Positions 47,588-56,020 are shown, counted from the stretch's first letter. The stretch: 64,000 nt of DNA from Rhodococcus sp. IEGM 1409 (GCF_030056735.1 NZ_JASHKN010000015.1:1-64000); one strand, 5' to 3'. The notes: generated by a model not told the origin, from the letters alone. Numbers and translations: made by a program.

Positions 47588-49687
47588 GTGGAAGACCAGT
47601 TCCTGTCCAAAGGTCAGAACATCGAGCTCCCCGACGAACTCGAACAGATCGACATCGTGATCACCTGGGACAACCCCGAATTCGGTGTCGACGCCTCGGC
47701 ATTGCTTCTGGGCGTCGACGGAAAAGTCAGGTCCGACGCGGACTTCGTCTTCTACAACCAACAGGAATCTGCTGACGGCTCGGTTCGATACCTCGGCCGC
47801 CGCGAAACCGAATCCGGTCCGCACGAGCGGCTCCTCGTCCACCTCGCTGCCGTGCCCGATCAGGTCGACGCGATCGCTTTGGTAGGCAGCGTCGACTCCG
47901 GTTCCTTCGGCGACCTCGGCAAACTTGCGCTCCAGCTGGTTGATTCCGGTGGCTCTCCTATCGCCGAATACGTCACCGCCGACGCGTCCACCGAAACCGC
48001 ATTCGTCTTCGGTCAGGTCTATCGCCGCAACGGAAAGTGGAAAATTCGTGCCATTGGCCAAGGTTGGGCTTCAGGACTCGCCGGGCTCGCCGAAGACTTC
48101 GGAGTCGATGTAAGCGAGGACGCCCCCGTCGAGGAGCCAGAGTCACCTGAGCTGGGGACACCCCACCCGATATCGGAGCCCGAACCATCAGGCACTGGAC
48201 CGTCAGACATGGCACCGTCAGACATGGCACCGTCAGACATGGCACCGTCAGACGTAGCACCGTCAGACGTAGCACCGTCAGACGTAGCACCGTCAGACAT
48301 CGAACTTACGACGCCGCCAAAGCCTGCACGACAACGAGGCGTTCGTACGGCGAAGCCCGTACCCAAGAAAGCCCCACTACCCGAATTCAAGCACGCAGAG
48401 TCCGAGGCCTGGCAACCTGCACGACTCTTCTCGGTGATCGGCGTCGGAACCGGCGAGGAACAAGAACGACGCACGACGTCGGCGCTGGTCTCCACGATGC
48501 AGGCCGTTCCGCTGTTCGCCCGGGCGGTCTCGTCCCGCGTGGGCGCACCGGCCGGCTCGTTCGAGGGTTACGTCGAAGTTCCCTACGTCAAAGGTGAATC
48601 TCGAGTGATCCCGGATGCGGTGTGGCGCATCGCCCGCGGAAGCCGACTCTGGACTGGCTTGCTCGAGGCAAAGACCGGTGCAGGCACCCATACCCGAGAG
48701 CAGCTCGAAAACTATCTCGACGTCGCCAGGAAGAACAAGTACGACGTCGTGATCAGCCTGTCGAACGACTTGCCTGCCGGTGCCGGCGAACTACCGGTCG
48801 AGGTGGACAAGCGCAAGCTCACCAAAGTCGCGCTGCGGCATCTCTCCTGGGCAGAAGTCATCCACGAGGCTCGGATGGTGCTCTCGCATGGCGGAATCGA
48901 CAATCCACTGCAAGGTTGGATTCTCAGCGAATTTCTCCGGTACATCGAGCATCCCAAGTCCGGGGCAGCGGAGTTCGTCGACATGGGTCGGCACTGGGTA
49001 TCGATACGCGACTCCGTCAGCGCCGGGACTCTACGTCCTGGAGATCCGAAGGCAGCGGCCGTCGCTCAGTCGTGGATCGCGCTCGCGCGAAATCTTGCAC
49101 TGCGGTTCACAGCTGATCTCGGTGTCGTCGTCAAACATGTGTTGCCCCGCCGGGTAGTCAACGACGCAGAAGCGCGTACCGCGCTGACAGTCAACGAATT
49201 GGCGAACGACGGCACCTTCAGCGCCACCCTCCGAATCCCCGACGCAGCCGGAGAGTTACGAGTTGCTGCTGATTTGAGAACCAACAAAGTGAGCTGCAGT
49301 ACAACGGTTTCCGCTCCTGACGAAGGTACCGCAGGAAAACGGGTAACTTGGGCTTTGCGTCAATTGAAGAACGCACCCGAGGACTTGTTGGTCGAAGCGT
49401 TGTTCACCGGTCCCGCCGCGTCGACATGCGAGACTCTTACATCGGCCCGTGCAACACCTCGTCTACTGACGGACGGACAAGGCGGTCAACTCAGTTCATT
49501 CGTACTGACGCAATCCTTCACTCTTGGCAGCAAGCGTTCGGGCACTGCTGCGAGTTTCATCAGCAGCGTCACAAGTTCAGCTGAGGTGTTCTATGCCGAA
49601 GTCATTCAACCGCTCCGTGAATGGGTCCCCGCCGCCCCCAAGGCCTCCGACCTCCCCCGTGAAGAACAAGTCGACAACGAAGACTAA
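47588..49687 (+). CDS. TerD domain fused to a PD-(D/E)XK nuclease-like domain
   Basis: A 699-residue protein from the GTG at 47588 (GAGGGGAA just upstream). TerD domain at about 1-175 (RSDADFVFYNQQ; WKIRAIGQGWASGLAGLAED), lacking the acidic Ca2+ loop. An acidic linker (180-240) has seven PSD(M/V/I)A-type pentapeptide repeats. Residues about 278-400 fit the PD-(D/E)XK fold: D343 in IPDAVW, E360-A-K362 in LLEAKTG and Q372 in REQLENYL, with VVISLSND as the following strand. The remaining ~300 residues are unrecognised. The nuclease call is from pattern only. Confidence 0.8.
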   Translation: MEDQFLSKGQNIELPDELEQIDIVITWDNPEFGVDASALLLGVDGKVRSDADFVFYNQQESADGSVRYLGRRETESGPHERLLVHLAAVPDQVDAIALVGSVDSGSFGDLGKLALQLVDSGGSPIAEYVTADASTETAFVFGQVYRRNGKWKIRAIGQGWASGLAGLAEDFGVDVSEDAPVEEPESPELGTPHPISEPEPSGTGPSDMAPSDMAPSDMAPSDVAPSDVAPSDVAPSDIELTTPPKPARQRGVRTAKPVPKKAPLPEFKHAESEAWQPARLFSVIGVGTGEEQERRTTSALVSTMQAVPLFARAVSSRVGAPAGSFEGYVEVPYVKGESRVIPDAVWRIARGSRLWTGLLEAKTGAGTHTREQLENYLDVARKNKYDVVISLSNDLPAGAGELPVEVDKRKLTKVALRHLSWAEVIHEARMVLSHGGIDNPLQGWILSEFLRYIEHPKSGAAEFVDMGRHWVSIRDSVSAGTLRPGDPKAAAVAQSWIALARNLALRFTADLGVVVKHVLPRRVVNDAEARTALTVNELANDGTFSATLRIPDAAGELRVAADLRTNKVSCSTTVSAPDEGTAGKRVTWALRQLKNAPEDLLVEALFTGPAASTCETLTSARATPRLLTDGQGGQLSSFVLTQSFTLGSKRSGTAASFISSVTSSAEVFYAEVIQPLREWVPAAPKASDLPREEQVDNED
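48197..48301 (+). repeat. Seven 15-bp in-frame tandem repeats (PSDMA/PSDVA units)
   Basis: Seven 15-bp units such as GCACCGTCAGACATG and GCACCGTCAGACGTA follow one another and encode a PSD(M/V)A linker between the TerD and nuclease-like domains. Copy number could vary between strains without breaking the frame. Confidence 0.9.
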
Positions 49688-49689
49688 CC

Positions 49690-50178
49690 ATGGACGAAAT
49701 AGTCATAGAGCGCGCAACAGACGGGGACGCCGCGGAAATCCTTGTTCTACAACGCTGTTGCTGGGTTTCGGAAGCAATCTCCAACAACAGCATGAACATA
49801 CCCCCACTCCACGAGGATCTTCCCACGGTCCGAGCCTGGGTTCAGGAGTCGACCGTCTGGACCGCACGACGCAGCGGCAGGCTCGTCGGGGCCGTTCGAG
49901 GCGCAGCGGACGGAACCGCATGGCAGATAGGGCGTCTCATGGTGGCGCCGGACTTGGCGGGCAACGGCCTCGGCCGGCGCCTCCTGCAGCACGTGGAACG
50001 GAATGCTCCGGCGCACATCACCAGTTTCGAGTTGTTCACCGGAAGTAGGAGCGCCCGGAACATTCGCTTGTACACCCGGGCGGGTTACGTGCAGTTGGCG
50101 ACGGACCCCAACCACATCCCGGAGTTGTCTACTTGTCGAAGCCGAACGTCACCGTCTCCGACTGAACGGCGATACTGA
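49690..50178 (+). CDS. GNAT-family N-acetyltransferase, possible 3'-end frameshift
   Basis: A 162-residue acetyltransferase starting 2 bp after the TerD-nuclease gene. The acetyl-CoA loop is LMVAPDLAGNGLGRRLLQHV, followed by SARNIRLYTRAGYVQLA. After HIPEL the reading frame gives an unusual STCRSRTSPSPTERRY tail, whereas the other frame reads VYLSKPNVTVSD and stops at 50153, a typical GNAT ending. A one-base loss near 50121-50125 would explain this; the catalytic fold is not affected. Confidence 0.82.
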   Translation: MDEIVIERATDGDAAEILVLQRCCWVSEAISNNSMNIPPLHEDLPTVRAWVQESTVWTARRSGRLVGAVRGAADGTAWQIGRLMVAPDLAGNGLGRRLLQHVERNAPAHITSFELFTGSRSARNIRLYTRAGYVQLATDPNHIPELSTCRSRTSPSPTERRY

Positions 50179-50183
50179 CTTGT

Positions 50184-50651
50184 GTGGTGAACATTCGCGT
50201 CGCAGCACAGACAGACTTGCCGTTCTTACGTGAGAACGACTCGCACATCGCAGCCGAGGAACTCGCGTCCGTGGTCCAACGCGGCCGGATTCTCCTCGCC
50301 GAGCACAAAGATGAAGCCGAGCACAACGATGCTCCAATCGGGTGGCTCCGCTGGGGCCTGTTCTGGGACGAGATTCCGTTCATGAACATGCTGACCGTCC
50401 TGTCTGCAAACCGCGGCCAGGGCACCGGGCGCGCCTTGGTCACATATTGGGAGAAACAGATGAACCAGGCGGGATATTCGAGGGTTCTCACCTCGACCCT
50501 CTCCGACGAATCAGCCCAGAACTTCTATCGCGCAATGGGATACATCGACGCCGGAGTCTTGTTACTCCCGGGCGAATCCTCCGAAATTTTCCTACTCCGC
50601 GACCTCGAGACGGCGCCCGATCTGCCCGATCCCCACATTACCCGTCAGTAA
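50184..50651 (+). CDS. GNAT-family N-acetyltransferase
   Basis: A 155-residue acetyltransferase. The acetyl-CoA loop is MLTVLSANRGQGTGRALVTYWE, with the C-terminal STLSDESAQNFYRAMGYIDAG. It starts at a GTG 5 bp after the previous GNAT. The two GNATs share the family but little sequence, so they are not a recent duplication. They close the plus-strand Ter arm and may modify its products or proteins; this is inference. Confidence 0.83.
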   Translation: MVNIRVAAQTDLPFLRENDSHIAAEELASVVQRGRILLAEHKDEAEHNDAPIGWLRWGLFWDEIPFMNMLTVLSANRGQGTGRALVTYWEKQMNQAGYSRVLTSTLSDESAQNFYRAMGYIDAGVLLLPGESSEIFLLRDLETAPDLPDPHITRQ

Positions 50652-50715
50652 TATATGGTGGGCGTCACACCACGATCTCAGGGTGGGGCGTGGCACACCA
50701 AAGTGGAGGACGAGT

Positions 50716-52077
50716 ATGTCGTCAAGGGTCTTATCTCGCACAGTTGTCGGAGTGCTCGCTGTCGCGCTGACAGGCGTCGGCGCACCGGTAGCGCTCGCGC
50801 AGCCAACCCTTGCCCAGTCTCCCGATGACGGTTTCTACAGCTACGACGGCGCGGCGCCCCTCTCGTCGTACGCCCCGGGCGCGGTCCTCGAGACTCGCAC
50901 CGTGCCGTACACCGTGCTCAACATCCCGACCCCGATACAGGCAGTCCAGATTCTCTATCGCTCGACCGACGCCCTCGGCCAGCCGTCCGCCAACGTCACC
51001 TCGATCCTGCGACCGGCCAACGCCCAACCGAACAAAGTTGTTTCGTACCAGTCCTTTTACGATTCGCTGAACCCCGACGACAGTCCGTCGCGAGCCATCG
51101 CGGGTAACACCCCGATCGGTGACTGGACGCCGAGCGGACGCAACTTCAACATCGGCGGAACCTTCACGAGCATCGAAGCGGCTCTGTTCGGGCCGCTCTT
51201 CACGCTGGGCTACACGATCGTCGTCCCGGACACCGAGGGCCCGGATGCGAACTTCGCTGCCGGACCCGAATACGGGATGATGACGCTCGACGCTCTGCGT
51301 GCCGCCCAAGATGTCCCGGAAACCGGAATCACCGACGATGCACAGATCGCGCTGATGGGGTACTCCGGCGGAGCGATCGCCACCAACTGGGCTTCGATCC
51401 TCGCTCCCGCGTATGCACCGGAGATCAACGACAACTTGATCGGTGCGGCGCAGGGCGGCGTGCTGGTCAATCCGGCCAACAACCTTCGCTACGCGAGCGG
51501 AAGCATCGGGTGGGGCGGCGTTGTCGGCATGGCAGTCGTCGGCGTTGCGCGTTCGTACGACATCGATTTCGGGAAGTATCTCAGCGACCGTGGACGCGAC
51601 GTCATGGCTCGACTCGAAGACGCGTCCATCGGCAATGTGCTGGCGCAATATCCCGGACTGACCTGGCAGGATCTGGTCAAACCCGAGTACGCCGATCCCA
51701 ATACGGTTCCCGAGTACGTCGATGTCGTGAACAAGATCAACATGGGCACCGCGGCGACACCGACCATTCCGATGTTCATCGCGCAGGCGGCCGGCGGCAC
51801 CATCGAGGGCACCCAACCCGGTGGCCCCGGCGTCGGGGCAGGAGACGGCGTCATGATCACGGGCGACGTCCGCAGCCTCGCACGCAAGTACTGCGACGCC
51901 GGCCTGGCGATTCAGTACGACCAGTACGACACCATCAGCCACTTCCTCGGCGCCATGCTCTGGCTCCCCGGTGCGCTCGCTTGGGTCGACGACCGATTGA
52001 ACGGCAAGCCTGCTCCGTCCAACTGCGCGAACATCGCACCGGGGAACTCACTTGCGCTGCAAGAACATGCGCGCTAA
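50716..52077 (+). CDS. Secreted lipase (LIP/secretory lipase family)
   Basis: A 453-residue alpha/beta hydrolase of the actinobacterial secretory lipase family. Signal peptide about 1-34 (ending near ALAQPTLAQ). The nucleophile elbow is GYSGG in ALMGYSGGAIATNWA, the acid probably lies in the 340-380 region, and the catalytic His is in DTISHFLGAM. GGAGG lies 6 nt upstream of the ATG at 50716. It likely hydrolyses acylglycerols or other hydrophobic esters outside the cell. It converges on mgtC. Confidence 0.88.
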   Translation: MSSRVLSRTVVGVLAVALTGVGAPVALAQPTLAQSPDDGFYSYDGAAPLSSYAPGAVLETRTVPYTVLNIPTPIQAVQILYRSTDALGQPSANVTSILRPANAQPNKVVSYQSFYDSLNPDDSPSRAIAGNTPIGDWTPSGRNFNIGGTFTSIEAALFGPLFTLGYTIVVPDTEGPDANFAAGPEYGMMTLDALRAAQDVPETGITDDAQIALMGYSGGAIATNWASILAPAYAPEINDNLIGAAQGGVLVNPANNLRYASGSIGWGGVVGMAVVGVARSYDIDFGKYLSDRGRDVMARLEDASIGNVLAQYPGLTWQDLVKPEYADPNTVPEYVDVVNKINMGTAATPTIPMFIAQAAGGTIEGTQPGGPGVGAGDGVMITGDVRSLARKYCDAGLAIQYDQYDTISHFLGAMLWLPGALAWVDDRLNGKPAPSNCANIAPGNSLALQEHAR

Positions 52078-52095
52078 CTGACAGAGACCTCGAAT

Positions 52096-52800
52096 CTACT
52101 TCGACGGCTCCACCTCCCAGCGAACGTGAGTCACCAACGGTTCCAGGCTAAGCCTGCTGACGGCGGATTCGAGGAGTCCGTCGTCACGCTCGGCGGCAGC
52201 CAGTTCGGCCACCACCCGCACGCGGTCGCTGTCCGGGATGTCAAAGGACTGCACTGACCGCAGTTGGAACTCCGGCCTCGAAATGGACTGCACGGTAAGC
52301 CCTCTGATGTGAGCTTCGGCGTCGCCGTGGCAGGTCACCTCGAAGGTGTAGTCCGCCGGCGGTTCCTCGCGACCGGTGCGGGCAGGTTGGTGATCCATCA
52401 TCCGGCCCAACGGCCTCAACAGCGTGTTCGCCAACATGATTGCACCGGCACCGAACACCGCCACCCAGTACATCCCGCCGCCGGCCAGTGCTCCGACAGC
52501 GGCCGTGGCCCACAGAGTTGCGGCGGTGTTCAGGCCGGTGACCGAGGCCCCCTGCTTCATAATCACTCCGGCACCGAGAAAACCGATCCCGGAGACGATC
52601 TGCGCCGCGACGCGCGTCGGATCAGCGTCCGGACCCTGAAACCCGTACGCGCCCATGATGACGAAGAGCGTCGCCCCCAAGCTCACCAACGCGTTGGTTC
52701 GCAGACCCGCCATCCTTGCGCGCCATTGCCTTTCGATCCCGACGGCAGCGCCGAGGACGAGCCCGAGCGCTATCCGCACAAGGATAACGTGGATTTCCAC
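52096..52800 (-). CDS. mgtC: MgtC/SapB-family membrane protein
   Basis: A 234-residue protein with an MgtC-type membrane domain (helices to about 135; RMAGLRTNALVSLGATLFV and QIVSGIGFLGAGVIMKQG are hallmark stretches) and a C-terminal ACT-like cytosolic domain. MgtC proteins modulate ATP synthase or growth at low Mg2+. It lies 9 bp downstream of mgtA and so falls under the same M-box control. Confidence 0.92.
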   Translation of the reverse strand: MEIHVILVRIALGLVLGAAVGIERQWRARMAGLRTNALVSLGATLFVIMGAYGFQGPDADPTRVAAQIVSGIGFLGAGVIMKQGASVTGLNTAATLWATAAVGALAGGGMYWVAVFGAGAIMLANTLLRPLGRMMDHQPARTGREEPPADYTFEVTCHGDAEAHIRGLTVQSISRPEFQLRSVQSFDIPDSDRVRVVAELAAAERDDGLLESAVSRLSLEPLVTHVRWEVEPSK

Positions 52801-52809
52801 GGTGAACTC

Positions 52810-55503
52810 CTAGAGCCAGGTCGCGAATCGACGGATGAACATTCCCTTGGCCACCTGCGTAACAACGCAATACGCCGCGAGAGTGAGGACCAGCCACGGG
52901 AAGTAGTTCCACGGCAGTGAAACCAACCCGAGGGAATGACCCCAGGACGTGAACGGGAACACCAGCGCGAAGACGCAGGCGGCGCCCGTGCTGAGCAGTA
53001 CCGGCAGCGATGCACGCGACTGGATGAACGGGATCTTGCGAGTGCGGATCATGTGAACGATCAGCGTCTGCGAGATCAACGACTCGATGAACCAACCCGA
53101 TTGGAACAGGGCCGCATGCTCGGGAGAGTTGGCAGCGAACACGAACCACATCAGCGCGAACGTCGAGATGTCGAAGATCGAACTGATCGGGCCGATGAAC
53201 ACCATGAACCGGCGCAGGCTCTTGGTCTCCCACTTGCGGGGCTTCGCGAGGAAGTCGTCGTCGACGCGGTCCCACGGGATCGTGAGCATCGAGAGATCGT
53301 AGATCAGGTTCTGCAACAACAGAACTACGGGAATCATGGGGATGAACGGCAGCAAGGCGCTGGCGACGAGCACCGAGAAGACGTTCCCGAAGTTCGACGA
53401 CGCAGTCATCTTGATGTACTTCTGGATGTTTCCGAAGGTCCGACGCCCTTCGATGACACCTTGTTCGAGTACGCCTAGGTCCTTCTCCAGCAAGATGATG
53501 TCCGCGGATTCGCGCGCGATGTCCGCTGCGGTGTCTACAGAGATGCCGACGTCCGCCGCCCGCAGTGCGGGTGCATCGTTGACACCGTCGCCGAGGAAGC
53601 CGACCGTGTGGCCGACCCGGCGCAGCGATTCGACAATACGTGCTTTCTGCATCGGATCCGTCTTCGCGAAGACAGTTGTCCGTTGCACCAACTCGTCGAG
53701 GGCCTCGTCGCTCAACGCTTCGATCTCGGCGCCGGATACCACGGTTCCCACATCGATACCGACTTTGCCGCAGACAGTTTCGGCTACCAGTTCGTTGTCA
53801 CCCGTCACCACCTTGACGGCGACGCCATGGCTCGCGAGCGCTTCGATCGCCCCGGCCGCAGATTCCTTCGGCGGGTCGAGGAAGGCAAGCAGTCCGACCA
53901 GGGTCATGCCCTCTTCGTCTGCGGTGGAGTACTCCCGTCGCTGCTCGTCGACAACGACCTTGGTCGCCACCGCAAGCACTCGCTTACCCTGACCGTTCAG
54001 TTCCGCGACCAGTCGGTCGATTCGGGCCAGCCAGCCTGGTGTCAGGTGGTGAGCCACTCCGTCCAGTTCCACCGATTCACAGACCGAAAGGAGCTCTTCC
54101 ACTGCACCTTTCGTGACGATCAGATCACTGTCACCGTGATCGACCACCACTGACAGGCGACGACGCTTGAAGTCGAAGGGAATCTCGTCCACCAACCCGT
54201 GCCGACGCGAGATCTCTTCGAGAACTTCGGGACCGGCAGCCTCGATCACTGCGTCGTCGAGGAGACTGCGCAGGCCGGTCTGATTCACGGAATTGACTGC
54301 CGCGAGCCGCAACACGTCCTCGGATTTACGTCCGGCAGTGTCCAGATGCTCACCGAGAACGATGCGGTCCTCGGTCAGAGTTCCAGTCTTGTCCGTGCAC
54401 AGAACGTCCATGGCGCCGAAGTTCTGAATCGCGTTGATCTGCTTGACGATCACCTTCTTGCGCGACATGTGCAGCGCGCCCTTGGCCAGATTCGCAGTCA
54501 CGATGAGCGGCAACATTTCCGGTGTCAACCCCACCGCGGTTGCGACGCCGAAGAGTAGTGCTTGGCTCCAGTCCTTGGTCAGTCCGTTGATGATGAACAC
54601 CGCGGGAACCATGATCAGCATGAACTTGATCAGCAGGTAACTGACGCTGCGCACTCCGACGTCGAAGCTGGTTTCGGGTCGCTTGGACGCCAATTGTGCT
54701 GTCATGGCACCGAAGTAGGTGCGCTTGCCCGTGTGCACCGCGACGGCGGTCCCGCTGCCCGACACGACGGAAGTACCCATGAATCCGATGTTTTCGGCTT
54801 CGAGCAGTCGATCGACGTCGATCCCCGAGGATGGTTCCGCCGACTTCTCGGCCGGCATCGATTCACCGCTGAGCATGGACTGATTGATCTGCAGATCCTT
54901 GGCCCGGATGATGCGGACATCGGCCGGGATCATGTCGCCGGCGGCAAGCTGGACAACATCACCTGGCAGTAGTTGCTCGATCGGAATCTCCGCCGTGACC
55001 ACGGTGTTGTTGATCTTGCGGGTGGCCGCGACTGTTGTCGTCACCATTGCCTTGAGCGCCTCGGCGGCGCGGCTCGAGCGGTATTCCTGCCAGAACCTCA
55101 GTGACACACTGACAAAGATCATCAACCCGAGGGTGATGATGCCCTCGTAGGAAGGTCCGTCTTCCGGGTCCGCCCACACCACGTCGGTCGCGACCATGAT
55201 CAGGGCGAGGAACACCAGGATCAGGATGAACGGGTTCTTGAACGCCCCCGCGAACTGCACGATTGCCGGCGCCGGGCGGTCGTGGCGGACGTCGTTGCGC
55301 CCGTATTGCCGGCGAAGATCGTCGATCTGATCGTCACGAAGCCCGTTGGCCGTCGTGGTCAGATCTGCGAGAACGGTGCGCGTGTCCGCGGTCGAGTAGT
55401 CGACCAATTCCTGTGCGCTTTCCTTTGCCAGGACTGTTGAATGTGTTTGTTGTGCACTGTTTCTCGTGGGCCGTGGCCGCAATGCGAGAACGGAAAATGA
55501 CAT
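52810..55503 (-). CDS. mgtA: Magnesium-importing P-type ATPase
   Basis: An 897-residue P3B-type ATPase. The phosphorylation site is DKTGTLTED, with LLPGDVVQLAAGDMIPADVR in the actuator domain, LSGESMPAEK, GDGVNDAPALRAADVGIS in the hinge and about ten membrane helices. The ATG at 55503 has GAGGGG 6 nt upstream; a longer frame to 55578 lies in the leader. It imports Mg2+ when external levels are low and is co-transcribed with mgtC. Confidence 0.95.
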   Translation of the reverse strand: MSFSVLALRPRPTRNSAQQTHSTVLAKESAQELVDYSTADTRTVLADLTTTANGLRDDQIDDLRRQYGRNDVRHDRPAPAIVQFAGAFKNPFILILVFLALIMVATDVVWADPEDGPSYEGIITLGLMIFVSVSLRFWQEYRSSRAAEALKAMVTTTVAATRKINNTVVTAEIPIEQLLPGDVVQLAAGDMIPADVRIIRAKDLQINQSMLSGESMPAEKSAEPSSGIDVDRLLEAENIGFMGTSVVSGSGTAVAVHTGKRTYFGAMTAQLASKRPETSFDVGVRSVSYLLIKFMLIMVPAVFIINGLTKDWSQALLFGVATAVGLTPEMLPLIVTANLAKGALHMSRKKVIVKQINAIQNFGAMDVLCTDKTGTLTEDRIVLGEHLDTAGRKSEDVLRLAAVNSVNQTGLRSLLDDAVIEAAGPEVLEEISRRHGLVDEIPFDFKRRRLSVVVDHGDSDLIVTKGAVEELLSVCESVELDGVAHHLTPGWLARIDRLVAELNGQGKRVLAVATKVVVDEQRREYSTADEEGMTLVGLLAFLDPPKESAAGAIEALASHGVAVKVVTGDNELVAETVCGKVGIDVGTVVSGAEIEALSDEALDELVQRTTVFAKTDPMQKARIVESLRRVGHTVGFLGDGVNDAPALRAADVGISVDTAADIARESADIILLEKDLGVLEQGVIEGRRTFGNIQKYIKMTASSNFGNVFSVLVASALLPFIPMIPVVLLLQNLIYDLSMLTIPWDRVDDDFLAKPRKWETKSLRRFMVFIGPISSIFDISTFALMWFVFAANSPEHAALFQSGWFIESLISQTLIVHMIRTRKIPFIQSRASLPVLLSTGAACVFALVFPFTSWGHSLGLVSLPWNYFPWLVLTLAAYCVVTQVAKGMFIRRFATWL

Positions 55504-55636
55504 GACGAATCCCCTCGGCTGCCCGAACGCATCAGACCATGTCAGTGCATCAGGGCAGCAGAATGCGCTGAACGACAATGGAAGTCGTCAGCGGACGCGG
55601 CAAAGCCGCGCAGATGAAACCGAGGGTGCAAAAAAG

Positions 55637-55723
55637 TCAGAGGCTGACGAGCGAAAGACCGGGGCGAGCACCGTCGGTAAGAGCAGAAGGATGGGTCGAA
55701 TATCGACTCGGCGGGTCGTCCAC
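55637..55723 (-). CDS. Short Asp/Pro-rich leader ORF between M-box and mgtA
   Basis: A 28-codon ORF with an excellent ribosome-binding site (AGGAGG, 8 nt before the GTG at 55723). It begins V-D-D-P-P-S-R and ends LSLVSL-stop. It lies 133 bp upstream of mgtA inside the leader RNA. Acidic-plus-proline starts (EPDPTP) occur in the enterobacterial MgtL leader, where they destabilise ribosomes at low Mg2+. The resemblance here suggests the same principle, but no homology is claimed. Hairpins CGCGGC-AAA-GCCGCG (55596-55610) and GCTGCCC...GGGCAGC (55518-55559) follow it. Confidence 0.55.
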   Translation of the reverse strand: MDDPPSRYSTHPSALTDGARPGLSLVSL

Positions 55724-55854
55724 GATGGTCACCTCCTGAAAGTTCGGGGCGCCCGATGACGCCACACGATTGCATGCGCACAGCACACGCCAGGAGAACC
55801 GAATATCGACGTACTCTCGCCTTCGCCGGAAGAAACCGGCACCAAGCTGCGAAA

Positions 55855-56020
55855 ACACCTCCACGTCCGAGTTTTGGCACTGCACGACGTGTCCCGATCG
55901 AAACCGGGAAGCCACTTTGGATCACCCCTTAAGCCGGGGAGATCTGTCCTAACCTTGGGCGTCTCTCGACGTCGTGAGATCAGTGGCCTGTGTTCGCGCA
56001 GAAGCCTCACCTAACGAGGT
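55855..56020 (-). ncRNA. M-box (ykoK leader) Mg2+ riboswitch
   Basis: Read on the minus strand, the leader contains GTTAGGTGAGGCTTCTG (5' conserved block), GCCACTG, the hallmark ACGTCGAGAGACGCC hairpin, and the 3' conserved GTGCCAAAACTCGGACG block. These match the order of the M-box consensus. M-box RNAs switch expression off when Mg2+ is bound. It precedes the leader ORF and mgtA-mgtC. Boundaries are approximate. A TTGACA (complement of 56056-56061) and TACCCT (complement of 56032-56037), 18 nt apart, form a plausible promoter just upstream. Confidence 0.9.

Noticed and set aside
48197-48301. CRISPR array or noncoding satellite
   Set aside because: Units are contiguous without spacers and in frame with a coding region, so it is a coding tandem repeat. 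No CRISPR array is seen anywhere in the window.
50731-51942. A 403-codon minus-strand frame
   Set aside because: Antisense to the secreted lipase, whose signal peptide and GYSGG motif establish the real strand.
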